From the NCBI GenBank assembly GCA_040081715.1, contig JBEBFY010000001.1:248001-312000 (forward strand): a stretch of 64,000 bases of DNA, read 5' to 3'. This DNA comes from CANKJK01 sp040081715. Lineage in GTDB: Bacteria > Acidobacteriota > Vicinamibacteria > Vicinamibacterales > UBA2999. The notes below the pieces were generated by a model. That model was not told the DNA's origin. It searched no databases and was given only the letters and a program-made list of their open reading frames with translations. Below are positions 42,642 through 51,461 of this stretch, piece by piece. The stretch's first letter is position 1; each line of letters begins with the position of its first letter. The position numbers and the translations under genes were made by a program.

Positions 42642-44096
42642 TTATCGACGTTCAGGAGCCTCGGCGGGCCGGCCGAATATTGACGCCAGCAGCGATTCCT
42701 GCGCCACATCGAGAGGCACCAGGGCACCACCTTGGACCTCCTGCAGCATGTGCTGCGCCGCATGGAGATGGGTGGCCTGGAAGGTGCGGTGGGAATAGAA
42801 CGCCGCGGCATCGACGCCGTACAGCGGTGCGAGGTATGAAAAGCCGCCGTAGGTGCCGACGAACCCGCACGCGCGCGCGATCACCGCAGACTGCACCTCG
42901 AGGTTGTCGCGCAGGGACTGCCCGGCGTCCACCACATGCACGCGCTGCCGGGTCGCGGCGGTCATGTCCGAATGATCGTCCAGCGCGCCACCGGCCCGCA
43001 GCACCACTACGTCACCCTGTTCCGCCAGGCGATCCACCGTCCGGACCGCAAAGCGCCGGTTCGCTTCCGTGTCCGGGAAGCAATCGCTGAAATAGAACCG
43101 CACAGCGGTATAACGGGCGGGAAGTCGCCCCTCGAGTGCGCCGAGCGGCGGGGCCGCATGCCGCCGGAAGTGCGCATAGGCGGTCACTCGCGCCAGCGGC
43201 GCGTCGCGCCGCCAGTAAGAAAAAAAGAGTGCGTACATCATCGCGGGGTGGATCAGCCCGTAGGCTGTCGCAGTCCCGCGCTGGACTCGCTGCAGGAGGG
43301 TGCGATCGAACGCGGTCAACCCCCGCTGCTTGCGGCTGACGGCCGTCCGCTCGCGGAACTCCTCCGGCGTCGTGTAATCCAGCACCTCGGCGTAGGTGTG
43401 TCCCAGGCCGTCATACCAGCTGCGAACGCCCCCACGGGAGAGCACCGTCACTCTGGCAGGATCGATGCCCGCGTGGTCGAGGGCCCAGCGCACGAACGGA
43501 ATCCAGTAGGCCAGCTCGAAGCCCACCTCGCCGGCCCACGGCCCGACCAACACGGGCCCGCGGCCATTCGCCAATCGCCCGAGGCGTGCGAGCACCCGCT
43601 CCTCGCCGATCTCGACACTCCGTTCGCTGACGCGACGCAGTACGCGGTCGTTGAACTGCAGTTCCCGCGTCACGCGCGCCCGCAGTCCGGCCTGCAGCCT
43701 GCGCAGCGACTCGACGTCCCGGAACACCTCACCCAGTCGTTCGGACTGTGAGGTGGCCCGGCGCTGCGCCGCCGACACCGCGGGGAGATCCTCGCCGTTC
43801 TCGACGCTGCGCTCGCTGACGCGCCGGAGCACCTTCTCGCTGTACTGCAACTCGCGCGTGACGCTCGACCGGAGTCCGGTGTGCAGCTTGTGGATCTGCT
43901 GCACTTCCCGGAACACCTCGGTCAGCCGATCGGCCTGCGCGGCGCCCCGGTGCTGCAGTGCCGAGGTCGCCTCGCGCTGCTCGTGCACGAACGCATCGAA
44001 GCGCGCGCGCTCGCGGTCGGCGTCAGGATTGAAAAGGGGGCGAAGGCGGCGTCCCAGCCGGGCCAGCCACGACGGTGCGGGAGGGGTCTCGCTCAC
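42642..44096 (-). CDS. Family B protein with duplicated coiled-coil N-terminus, copy 6
   Basis: 484 aa from GTG 44096. The first ~170 residues are a helical coil containing a 63-residue unit present twice (RLTEVFREV... and RLGEVFRDV..., each ending in VLRRVSERSVE). The family B core follows: VLVGPWAGEVGFELAYW at ~183, SRGGVRSWY at ~220, HPAMMYALF, TAVRFYFSD and FVGTYGGFSYLAP. The coil may drive oligomerisation or set a distance, as coiled coils do in some chain-length-controlling glycan enzymes; this is speculation. Confidence 0.7.
   Translation of the reverse strand: MSETPPAPSWLARLGRRLRPLFNPDADRERARFDAFVHEQREATSALQHRGAAQADRLTEVFREVQQIHKLHTGLRSSVTRELQYSEKVLRRVSERSVENGEDLPAVSAAQRRATSQSERLGEVFRDVESLRRLQAGLRARVTRELQFNDRVLRRVSERSVEIGEERVLARLGRLANGRGPVLVGPWAGEVGFELAYWIPFVRWALDHAGIDPARVTVLSRGGVRSWYDGLGHTYAEVLDYTTPEEFRERTAVSRKQRGLTAFDRTLLQRVQRGTATAYGLIHPAMMYALFFSYWRRDAPLARVTAYAHFRRHAAPPLGALEGRLPARYTAVRFYFSDCFPDTEANRRFAVRTVDRLAEQGDVVVLRAGGALDDHSDMTAATRQRVHVVDAGQSLRDNLEVQSAVIARACGFVGTYGGFSYLAPLYGVDAAAFYSHRTFQATHLHAAQHMLQEVQGGALVPLDVAQESLLASIFGRPAEAPERR
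43602..43943 (-). repeat. Tandem 189-bp intragenic duplication
   Basis: Two copies of a ~51-residue core repeat at a period of 63 codons within the coil-coding part of the family B gene: roughly 43943-43791 and 43754-43602. Shared peptide marks are EVFR[ED]V, GLR[SA].VTRELQ, VLRRVSERSVE. The copies have diverged, so the duplication is not recent. Confidence 0.75.
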
Positions 44097-44212
44097 AGCA
44101 GGCTACAACTCGTCCACCGACGCCGCTTTCGATCGCAGGAAATACTGATGTGGCACTTGCCCAGGTCGTCAACGCCCAGATTGACCATTCGGCTAGATCT
44201 TACTCGTCCAGT

Positions 44213-45328
44213 TCAGTTGTGAGGCGGGCGGTCAGCGCCCCCTCGCCCTGTGATCACGCGCACCCCTCGGTGCAGCACGGCGGTGGCGGACTTCCGCGTC
44301 TGCTTCCGCAGCCGGCCGAGCCGCCGTGGGCCTTCATGGCGAGCATCGCGCCACATCCGGCGGGCTCGCTTCCGGGCCTGCTGCCCGGTCTTCTCCACCA
44401 CGAGGAACACCGTCCTCATCGCTCGCGCGAGAGACGTGGACGCCCGTCTGGCAGTTCGTCGCATCGACGCGCCAGTCCTGCTCAGTCGACGTCCGGTCGT
44501 CCCCATCCACTGCCGGGCCATGCCAGCCACCATCGAGGTCGTGGTCAGCACGGCAGACACGAGCAGGGCTGCGCCAACGGCCACGTCGACCGCAAGCGGC
44601 ACGGGGCGTACCCACCAGGGCATACCCCGGTGCCGCCAGGCCAGCCCGGCCAGGCGTCGCCAGGGAGCGATGGACACGTGCGGCTCCACCGCAGCCGCCC
44701 GCTCAGTGGCCAGGGCAAGGAGCCGCTGAACGGCCGCATCCCAATCGGGCGTGTCGACGCCGTGGATGGCCCCTTCGTACCCGAGTGCGCGCACCGCTGC
44801 CGCGGAGGCGGCAGGCACGACCACGAGTCCCGGCTCGCACCAGGGCCACGCATCAGGGGGCACCCCGGTGACAACGCAGGCAACAGGACAGCCGACAGCC
44901 CTCGCCGCGCGCATCCACTCCACCGATGGCGAGGCCGCACGCGGCCACGGCGAGACCACCAGCAGATCGGGTTTCAGCGTGAGCAGCCCGGCGCGCATGG
45001 TCTCGCTGATGGGAGCGGCTACCGCCCGCCGGGCCAGCCGGCGGGCCCCGTCCGGATTGCCGTGCTGGAGAAGGCGGAGGCCCAGCACCCTGGAGCGCTC
45101 GGCGTCATCCAGGCGTGCATCCTGCTCACGGTGAGGCGGCGATATCGGTGTTGCGGGAAGGCCGTCCGGCGCTGGCGTCCAGCGTGTCTTGCGGGACCGG
45201 CGCACCTCGGGCACCACGGCAGCCACCACGAAGTGCCCGGCCGCCTGCAGGGCGTCCTGGAGCGTCCGCACGGGTGCGTCCGGGCCCGCCGGGTCATGCA
45301 GCCACACGATGCGCCGGGCGCTAGCCAC
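44213..45328 (-). CDS. Half-length family A relative with a membrane helix
   Basis: 371 aa from GTG 45328, 6 bases after the TIGR04372-like gene. Residues ~1-225 resemble the N-terminal half of family A: KPDLLVVSPWPRAASPSVEW, MRAARAVGCPVA, EPGLVVVP, which match PDLVVLTPLIELGSPQLDY..., RAARLLGIPTA and PDRVLVWN. The entire C half (RPHP, NTSA, EGTLHF) is missing; instead there is one hydrophobic helix (AVDVAVGAALLVSAVL) and a very basic tail. Probably not catalytic as a GT-B enzyme; a membrane scaffold or a decayed enzyme are the options. The 44097-44212 gap holds nothing I recognise. Confidence 0.6.
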   Translation of the reverse strand: MASARRIVWLHDPAGPDAPVRTLQDALQAAGHFVVAAVVPEVRRSRKTRWTPAPDGLPATPISPPHREQDARLDDAERSRVLGLRLLQHGNPDGARRLARRAVAAPISETMRAGLLTLKPDLLVVSPWPRAASPSVEWMRAARAVGCPVACVVTGVPPDAWPWCEPGLVVVPAASAAAVRALGYEGAIHGVDTPDWDAAVQRLLALATERAAAVEPHVSIAPWRRLAGLAWRHRGMPWWVRPVPLAVDVAVGAALLVSAVLTTTSMVAGMARQWMGTTGRRLSRTGASMRRTARRASTSLARAMRTVFLVVEKTGQQARKRARRMWRDARHEGPRRLGRLRKQTRKSATAVLHRGVRVITGRGGADRPPHN

Positions 45329-45334
45329 CTGCGC

Positions 45335-46654
45335 TCACTCCACCGAGGCCCGGGCGATCCAGCCATCGCCCATGAACCCCTCATCCGCGCCCCACTTCTG
45401 GACGTACGGCAGGCGGCAGGTCGACGCCTCGATCGCCAGTGCCTTGAACCGTCGCTGCCCGTCCGACGGGGTCACGCCTCGCGCGATGAGCTCCAGCATC
45501 TCGTCCACGCCCTTCACGATCTCATCCGGCGTGTTGTCGAGATACTCGTACCGAGTCGTGTCGCGCACGTGGATCAGAAAGGCCGGCGTCAGCATTTCCG
45601 CGGGAGTAACCGCCTGGCCGGTGCGGCGGTCCACCACCCGCTTCAGCAGATAGAGTCCATTCGCCCGGATCGGGTACGAACTGATCGGGTCGGTGGCGTT
45701 GACGTTCAGCGTCGGTGTGTTCGTCAGGTAGGCAACGCCCAGCGGGCCTGATTCACCGGACACGAGGAACGTGCTCCGCATCAGGCAATGAACTTCGAGC
45801 AGAGGCGTGCGGCGCGGTGACGTGGCCAGGTCGACAAGCCCGCGCCTGGCCACCGGCCGCATGCTCGGGTCTCCCAGACGCACCACGGTGAAACCCCTCG
45901 CGACCAGTGCGTCAATGGCGTCGAAGTAGCCGGCGATGTCGATGTTGCGCGTCGAGTCGTCGCGAAACCCGGCGCTGTCCTCGCCGGCGGCTGGACGCCA
46001 TTTGTCGTGCGACTCGTGCCCCAGCTTGAAGCCCGCCTCGCGGGCATGCACCGTGACCATCGGCGCGTCCGGGGCGATGCCGATCGTACGGGCCTCCTGC
46101 TCCGCCCGAGCCCGTGCAGCCGGCCGCAGCCGGATCGGCACCTCCTCGCGGAGCAGCCTGCGGCGATAGTAGGCATGCATGTCGAGATCCGGGAGGGTCG
46201 GGATTCGGCTCTTGATCCGTTTCAGGGTTCCGCGCAGCGCGTCGGGCACGCGGGGACTGGACGCGTACCCAGCCATTTCGTCCTCCAGAGCCGTTCGCCA
46301 CCTCTGCAGGGCACGGTGCCAGAAGACGCTCCGCGGACTGAGCAGTTCCTGCGGCCACCAGGCTGTCGCGCAGGCCGCGCGGCCCAGCAGGCCGGGCCTG
46401 AAGATCGGCACGTCGGGCGACTCGATCTCAAGCAGCCCTTCGTTGACCCAGGGGTGATCGTGGTACACCACAAGCCTCGCCCGGCGCATGCGGGCCAGCA
46501 CCAGCGACATCTGGAGTTCGAGGGCGAGATGACCGTAGTGGATGGGGTCCGGGCGGACGATTAACCACCCGGGCACCAGGTGCCGGACGTACTTGGACGT
46601 CAGCCTCGCCGGCCTGGATCCGGTCGTCGAGCCTGGAGGCGGACTGTCACTCAT
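45335..46654 (-). CDS. TIGR04372-like putative glycosyltransferase
   Basis: 439 aa. VTVHAREAGFK, RNIDIAGYFDAIDAL, VVRLGDPSM, LVSGESGPLGVAYL and the C-terminal KWGADEGFMGDGWIA match the pattern of the TIGR04372 putative glycosyltransferase family found in surface-glycan loci. ATG 46654 overlaps the methyltransferase end by 8 bases. A relic of the C-terminus of a second member lies at 53050-53172. Confidence 0.75.
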   Translation of the reverse strand: MSDSPPPGSTTGSRPARLTSKYVRHLVPGWLIVRPDPIHYGHLALELQMSLVLARMRRARLVVYHDHPWVNEGLLEIESPDVPIFRPGLLGRAACATAWWPQELLSPRSVFWHRALQRWRTALEDEMAGYASSPRVPDALRGTLKRIKSRIPTLPDLDMHAYYRRRLLREEVPIRLRPAARARAEQEARTIGIAPDAPMVTVHAREAGFKLGHESHDKWRPAAGEDSAGFRDDSTRNIDIAGYFDAIDALVARGFTVVRLGDPSMRPVARRGLVDLATSPRRTPLLEVHCLMRSTFLVSGESGPLGVAYLTNTPTLNVNATDPISSYPIRANGLYLLKRVVDRRTGQAVTPAEMLTPAFLIHVRDTTRYEYLDNTPDEIVKGVDEMLELIARGVTPSDGQRRFKALAIEASTCRLPYVQKWGADEGFMGDGWIARASVE

Positions 46655-47309
46655 AGAAGATGCAGGCGTAGTCACCCGTGTAACCGGCCCGCGCGAAGAT
46701 CCAGTCCCATTCCTCCGGCCGGAAGAAACACTCGCAGGTGAGCTGCCAGTACATCAGGTTCACCTTCTCCTGTTCGGTCCGGTAGCCGTCGACGGCCAGG
46801 TACTTGCCGCCACGGCCCACGCGCTCGATTTCGCCGAGCGCGGTGAACAGATCCCCGATCAGGAGGTTGTGCACCGTATTGATCGATACGACGAGGTCGA
46901 AGTGTTGGTCGGGATACGGGAGCGACACGGCCGACCCGGCCTGCACGAAGGGCTTCACGCCGGGCATCGCGTTCGCGATGGCGTACTCGGACACGTCGAT
47001 GCCGGCGATCTCCAGCCCTGGCACCACCCTCGCGAACTCATGCAGCAGGAAGCCCTTGGCGCATCCGATGTCGAGCACCCGCATGCCGGGCTTCAGACCG
47101 TAGTGCGCCGCCAGGTCCCTGGCGAACTGCTCCCAGCGTCCGTCGTACTTGAAGCCCCCGTAGCCGTACTTCCGGTCGCCGTCGAAGTAGTCGTACCCGA
47201 ACTGCCTGGAGATGGCCGCGCACTCGGCCTTGTCGTACTCGACAACCCGCTGCACGTAGTTCCGCTTCGTGCTGGTGTGGATCGTCTGGATGAAGTCGAT
47301 GTACGCCAT
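46647..47309 (-). CDS. SAM-dependent methyltransferase
   Basis: 220 aa. RVLDIGCAKGFLLHEF is motif I, IAGIDVSEYAI the ribose-binding strand, FDLVVSINTVHNL motif IV. The ATG at 47309 overlaps the stop of the transketolase C subunit as TGATG. The tight coupling to transketolase and aminotransferase genes suggests methylation of a sugar made by them. Confidence 0.85.
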   Translation of the reverse strand: MAYIDFIQTIHTSTKRNYVQRVVEYDKAECAAISRQFGYDYFDGDRKYGYGGFKYDGRWEQFARDLAAHYGLKPGMRVLDIGCAKGFLLHEFARVVPGLEIAGIDVSEYAIANAMPGVKPFVQAGSAVSLPYPDQHFDLVVSINTVHNLLIGDLFTALGEIERVGRGGKYLAVDGYRTEQEKVNLMYWQLTCECFFRPEEWDWIFARAGYTGDYACIFYE

Positions 47310-48244
47310 CAGCGTGTCCGGCTCGGGCGCAGGTCGCCCAGTGATTCCAGAATCTGCGCCGCGGTCAGCCCATGGGCACGCAGCAGGTCCTGGTGGGCGC
47401 CGTAGATGTGGAGAAACTCGTCCTTCAGCGCAAAGGTATGTACCTGACAGGCGGCGCGGCGTTCCCAGGCGAGCCGCTTCACGTCAGTGCCGAGGCTGCC
47501 CCGGACCGAGGTCTCCTCGATCACGATGACGTGCTCGAAGCGGGAGAAGAGCGCGGCCATGCCCTCCTCATCGAGCGGCTTCACCGTGTGAGCCGACACC
47601 ACCGACACCGAGCATCCCCGCGCTTCCAGTCCCTTGGCGACGTCGAAGCCCGTCTTGAGAATCGGACCGTAGCCCAGAATGCAGACATCGCTGCCGTCGG
47701 TGACCCGGCGGAGCTTGCCGAAGACGAATGGATCGATGGCATTCGCGGTCAGGTCGGGCTCGCCCGCCTTGCCCAGCCGCAGATACACTGGGCCGGCGTG
47801 CTTCGCACACGCCCAGGCTGCGAGCACGGTCTCGGCCGGATCGCAAGGCGCGAGAATCGACATGTTCGGCAGGCCGCCCATGATGGCGACATCCTCCTGC
47901 GCATGGTGCGTGCTGCCCAGCAGCGAATAGCTGACGCCCGCGCCCACGCCGACGATGGTCACCGGCAGATTCTGGTAGCAGAGATCGTCCCGCACCTGCT
48001 CGAAGGGGCGATAAATCGAGAAGGTGGCGATCGTGTAGGCGAACGGCGTGCACCCGCGCAGCGCCAGCCCCGCGCATAGGCTGATCATCGCCTGCTCGGC
48101 GAGCCCGACGTTGATGAACTGATCTGGAAAGTCCCTGAGGAACGGCGCCATGGCCGCTGCGGGCGAGATATCGGCGACGACGACGAATGTCTTCGGGTCC
48201 GATCTTGCGATGTCGTAGATGGTGCGGGCAAATGCGTCCCTCAT
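47309..48244 (-). CDS. Transketolase, C-terminal subunit
   Basis: 311 aa. ADISPAAAMAPF, FINVGLAEQAMISLCAGLA (the Glu that activates thiamine diphosphate), GSTHHAQEDVAIM and the C-terminal regulatory-type domain KPLDEEGM. ATG 48244 overlaps the N-subunit stop (ATGA). With 48241-49065 it forms a split transketolase of the type found in many bacterial glycan loci. It moves a two-carbon ketol unit; here it may make a C2-extended or branched sugar or a heptulose precursor. Confidence 0.9.
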   Translation of the reverse strand: MRDAFARTIYDIARSDPKTFVVVADISPAAAMAPFLRDFPDQFINVGLAEQAMISLCAGLALRGCTPFAYTIATFSIYRPFEQVRDDLCYQNLPVTIVGVGAGVSYSLLGSTHHAQEDVAIMGGLPNMSILAPCDPAETVLAAWACAKHAGPVYLRLGKAGEPDLTANAIDPFVFGKLRRVTDGSDVCILGYGPILKTGFDVAKGLEARGCSVSVVSAHTVKPLDEEGMAALFSRFEHVIVIEETSVRGSLGTDVKRLAWERRAACQVHTFALKDEFLHIYGAHQDLLRAHGLTAAQILESLGDLRPSRTR

Positions 48245-49065
48245 TGCCCTTCCTCCACCTCGCGAACCGCCAGCGCATACTCCTGCGCGTTCGGCGATCG
48301 GTAGTGCCAGAGCGGCACGCTCTCCATGTAGCTCACGCCCTTGCCCTTCACCGTCTTGGCGAGTGCGAGGAACGGCCGGTTGCCCTTCCTGTTCCTGACC
48401 GCATCGACGATCGCCTGCGGGTCGTGCCCGTCGATCTCGGTGGCCTCCCATCCGAATGCCTCGATCTTGGGCAGCATCGGATAGAAGTTCGGGTGAATCA
48501 TGCTGATCTGCCCCAGCGACTGGAAGTCGTTCAAATCCACGAGGACCACCAGGTTCGTCAGCTTGAACGTTGGCGCCAGCATCAGCGCCTCCCAGACAGA
48601 GCCCTCCTCCAGTTCGCCGTCACTGATGACGACAAATACCTGGCGCGCCGATCCGATGGTCCGATCCGCCAGTGCCATGCCCAGGGCAATTGGCAATCCG
48701 TGACCGAGCGATCCGGTGGAGGCTTCGATGCCAGGCACCCCGAGGTCCGGGTGCATCCCGATGCGGCCACCTTCCTTCCCCGCCCCGGCCACTTCCTCCG
48801 GCGCGAGGATCCCGAGTTCCTCGAGCACGCAGTACTGCGCCATGGCACCGTGGCCCTTCGACAGGATGAAGGTGTCGGGGTCGGGCGCCTCGCGCCGCAT
48901 CAACCCGAAGTAAATGGCGTCCACCATCTCCAGGCACGAGAACGCGGGCGCGATGTGCAGCGCCGGCACGGTTTGCGAGATATCGAGGATGCGTCGGCGG
49001 AACTTACGGCACCGTGCCCGCGACGCCGTGGCGTCGAACGGGCCGTTCTGGGTTGGCGTCATCAT
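48241..49065 (-). CDS. Transketolase, N-terminal subunit
   Basis: 274 aa. SKGHGAMAQY, STGSLGHGLPIALGMAL and SDGELEEGSVWEA followed by a D.N..Q metal-binding stretch mark the thiamine-diphosphate domain; the usual GDG is SDG here. ATG 49065 overlaps the aminotransferase stop as TGATG. Partner of 47309-48244. Confidence 0.9.
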   Translation of the reverse strand: MMTPTQNGPFDATASRARCRKFRRRILDISQTVPALHIAPAFSCLEMVDAIYFGLMRREAPDPDTFILSKGHGAMAQYCVLEELGILAPEEVAGAGKEGGRIGMHPDLGVPGIEASTGSLGHGLPIALGMALADRTIGSARQVFVVISDGELEEGSVWEALMLAPTFKLTNLVVLVDLNDFQSLGQISMIHPNFYPMLPKIEAFGWEATEIDGHDPQAIVDAVRNRKGNRPFLALAKTVKGKGVSYMESVPLWHYRSPNAQEYALAVREVEEGQ

Positions 49066-50183
49066 CAGGCCCTGCCCGTATAGTACCGGCGGATGTGCTC
49101 CACGGTGTACTCGATGTGCGCCGGGTCGAGGTGCTGATGCGCCGGGAGCGTGATGACCTCGGCGGCCTGCCGTTCGGCCACCGGAAAGTCGCCCTTCGTG
49201 TACCCGAGTCCGGAGGCGCACGCCTGCAGGTGGAGTGGAATCGGATAGTGGACCTTGCACTCGATCCCCTGCGACACCAGGTACTGCAGCAGTGCATCGC
49301 GCCGGGTCGCCAGGGCCAGGTAGAGCTGGTACACCTCGCGGTTGGCGGCGGGACGCTCAGGCGTACGGATGAACTCGCGGAGCGGCGCCAGCCCTTCGTC
49401 GAGCAACCGTGCGTTGCGGACCCGGGCCGCGATATTCGCCTCGATGCCGTCGAGCATCCGGCACGCCACCACGGCCTGGAAGGGCTGCAGCCGTTCGTTG
49501 ATGCCCCAGAACGCGATATGGTCGCGGTCCACGAGGCCGTGGTTCCGGTACAGCCGCAGCCACGCGGCGATCTCGTCGTCGTCGGTGACGACGATCCCGC
49601 CGTCGCCCATGACATTGAGCGGCTTGAGCGGGTGCATGCTGAAGCCGTTGACGCGGCCGAAGGTGCCGGCCTTCTTCCCGCCGATCCACGCCCCGGTGGC
49701 CGGGCAGGCATCCTCGACCACGGGAAGTTCGTGCCGCCCGGCGACCGCCAGCACCGCCGCCATATCCGGCGAAGCCCCGGCCCAGTGCACCGGCAGGATG
49801 GCCTTCGTGCGGGGGGTGATCACGGCCTCGATCTGGCTCGCGTCCATCTGGTAGCGGGCGTCACAGTCGACAAAGACCGGCCGTGCTCCGACCGCGGCAA
49901 TGGCGCCGGCCGTCGCGATGAACGTGTTGGCGACGGTAATCACCTCGTCACCGGCCGTGATGCCGAGCGCCTTCAGGCACAGGATCAGCGCGCCAGTGCC
50001 GGTATTGGTGCCGATGGCGTGCTTCACGCCGAGGTAGTCCGCAAACTGCCGCTCGAACTTCTCGACGAACGGTCCGATCGTGAACTCACCCGTCCGGACC
50101 AGCTCCCTCAGATCCGCGAACAACCCGTCGATGTCGGCGAACTGCTCCTCGAGATAGGAATACTTCACACGCATGGGGGTCAC
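49065..50183 (-). CDS. DegT/DnrJ/EryC1-family sugar aminotransferase
   Basis: 372 aa from GTG 50183 (GTGA); ATG 50174 is an alternative. TNTGTGALILCL, VVEDACPATGAWIGGK and FSMHPLKPLNVMGDGG with the PLP lysine at about K187; HYPIPLHLQ near the C-terminus. It is followed by the transketolase pair and a methyltransferase, all coupled, and preceded by a second DegT enzyme. Confidence 0.92.
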   Translation of the reverse strand: MTPMRVKYSYLEEQFADIDGLFADLRELVRTGEFTIGPFVEKFERQFADYLGVKHAIGTNTGTGALILCLKALGITAGDEVITVANTFIATAGAIAAVGARPVFVDCDARYQMDASQIEAVITPRTKAILPVHWAGASPDMAAVLAVAGRHELPVVEDACPATGAWIGGKKAGTFGRVNGFSMHPLKPLNVMGDGGIVVTDDDEIAAWLRLYRNHGLVDRDHIAFWGINERLQPFQAVVACRMLDGIEANIAARVRNARLLDEGLAPLREFIRTPERPAANREVYQLYLALATRRDALLQYLVSQGIECKVHYPIPLHLQACASGLGYTKGDFPVAERQAAEVITLPAHQHLDPAHIEYTVEHIRRYYTGRA

Positions 50184-51298
50184 GCCCGGCCTCCGTAGAA
50201 CTGGGCGATGAGTCCGATGACCCGGTCCTGCTGCGCTTCGGTCAACCCCGGGTACAGCGGCAGACTCAGAATGCGGCTCACGACGTCGCGGCAGACCGGG
50301 AAGTCGTCGGCCGCGTAGCCGAGGTCCGCGGCGGCCGGCTGCAGGTGGATCGGCGTGGCGTAGTGAACCAGCGCCTCGACCTGATGCTGGGTGAGAAAGG
50401 CCTGGAGGCGATCGCGATCCTCGGCCTGAATCATGTAGGTCTGGTACACATGGTGCTCGCCGGGACCCTCATCCGGAACGGCCACATGCCCGCGCAGCGC
50501 GTCGTTGTAGCGGAACGCCAGCCGCCGCCGCTCCGCGGTCCACGCGTCGAGCTCGTCGAGGCAGATCCGGAGCATGGCCGCCTGCAACTCGTCGAGGCGG
50601 CAGTTGAAGCTCCAGAACTCGCAGGTGTTGCGGTCCTTGAGGCCGTGATTCCTGGCCAGCATCGTGCGCGCCGCGACCGCTTCATCGCTCGTCGTCATCA
50701 TGCCCGCATCGCCGAAGGCGAAGAGGTTCTTGAGAGGGTGCAGGCTGAAGGTGGCCGCGTGCCCCCAGCCGCCGACCCGGCGGCCGTCCAGGGCCGCACC
50801 CACGGCCTGGGCCGCATCCTCGAGCACGAACAGGCCGTGGCGCGTCGCGATGTCGAGGATCGCGGGCATCCGGGCCGGGCGACCGGTGAGGTGCACAGGG
50901 ATGATGGCCTTCGTGTGCGAGGTGATCGCCGCCTCGAGCTTCGTCGGGTCCATGTTCATGTCGGTCCCGACATCCACGAAGACCGGCTTCGCCCCGGCGA
51001 GTGCGATGGTCGAGGCGGATGCGAGAAACGAATTGGGCGCCGTGATCACCTCGTCACCTGGCTCGAGTCCGATCCCGCACAACACCAGATGGAGCGCGCA
51101 CGTCCCGTTGGCCAGGCCCACGGATCGCGTGGTGCCGCAGTAGTCAGCAAAGGCCTGTTCGAAAGCCAGCACATTGGGGCCAAGGATGTAGCGGCCGCCG
51201 TCAATCACCTGCTCGACTGCCGCCATCAGTCGCGGCTTGATGTGGGCGACCTGTGCCCCCAGCGCCGAGTACGGAACGCGTTCGATCCTTACGGACAT
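50180..51298 (-). CDS. DegT/DnrJ/EryC1-family sugar aminotransferase
   Basis: 372 aa. LANGTCALHLVL, VLEDAAQAVGAAL and TFSLHPLKNLFAFGDAG with the PLP lysine at about K190; HYATPIHLQPAA near the end. It is the first gene after a 163-base gap with a candidate promoter and a CAGGAG before the ATG, so it opens the transcript aminotransferase - aminotransferase - transketolase - methyltransferase - glycosyltransferase. Two aminotransferases suggest a diamino sugar or two separate amino sugars. Confidence 0.92.
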   Translation of the reverse strand: MSVRIERVPYSALGAQVAHIKPRLMAAVEQVIDGGRYILGPNVLAFEQAFADYCGTTRSVGLANGTCALHLVLCGIGLEPGDEVITAPNSFLASASTIALAGAKPVFVDVGTDMNMDPTKLEAAITSHTKAIIPVHLTGRPARMPAILDIATRHGLFVLEDAAQAVGAALDGRRVGGWGHAATFSLHPLKNLFAFGDAGMMTTSDEAVAARTMLARNHGLKDRNTCEFWSFNCRLDELQAAMLRICLDELDAWTAERRRLAFRYNDALRGHVAVPDEGPGEHHVYQTYMIQAEDRDRLQAFLTQHQVEALVHYATPIHLQPAAADLGYAADDFPVCRDVVSRILSLPLYPGLTEAQQDRVIGLIAQFYGGRA

Positions 51299-51328
51299 GC
51301 GGGACAGGGCTCCTGAGTCAGACGGATC

Positions 51329-51334
51329 ACTCTA
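51329..51334 (-). promoter_or_regulatory. Possible extended -10 promoter
   Basis: On the minus strand TGTTAGAGT, that is TG-N-TAGAGT, about 30 bases upstream of ATG 51298 and at the head of the aminotransferase/transketolase transcript. No good -35 is seen. The same TG-N-TAnAnT form recurs at 63377-63382. The rest of 51299-51461 contains no gene I recognise. Confidence 0.35.
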
Positions 51335-51461
51335 ACAGTTTGAATCAGGCCCGATGCCACCTGCGCCGAAGCGCACGCCGGGATAGCGGAGATCCTCGGT
51401 GCGGGTCCGACCGTGTGCGCGCCGATCCAGTTCCGGCCGTACGTCTTGAGGGTCGCGTGGA

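Noticed and set aside
44142..44172. TTGACG ... CAGTAT as a promoter before the family B gene at 44096
   Set aside because: Spacing of 19 and a poor -10; not better than chance in this context.
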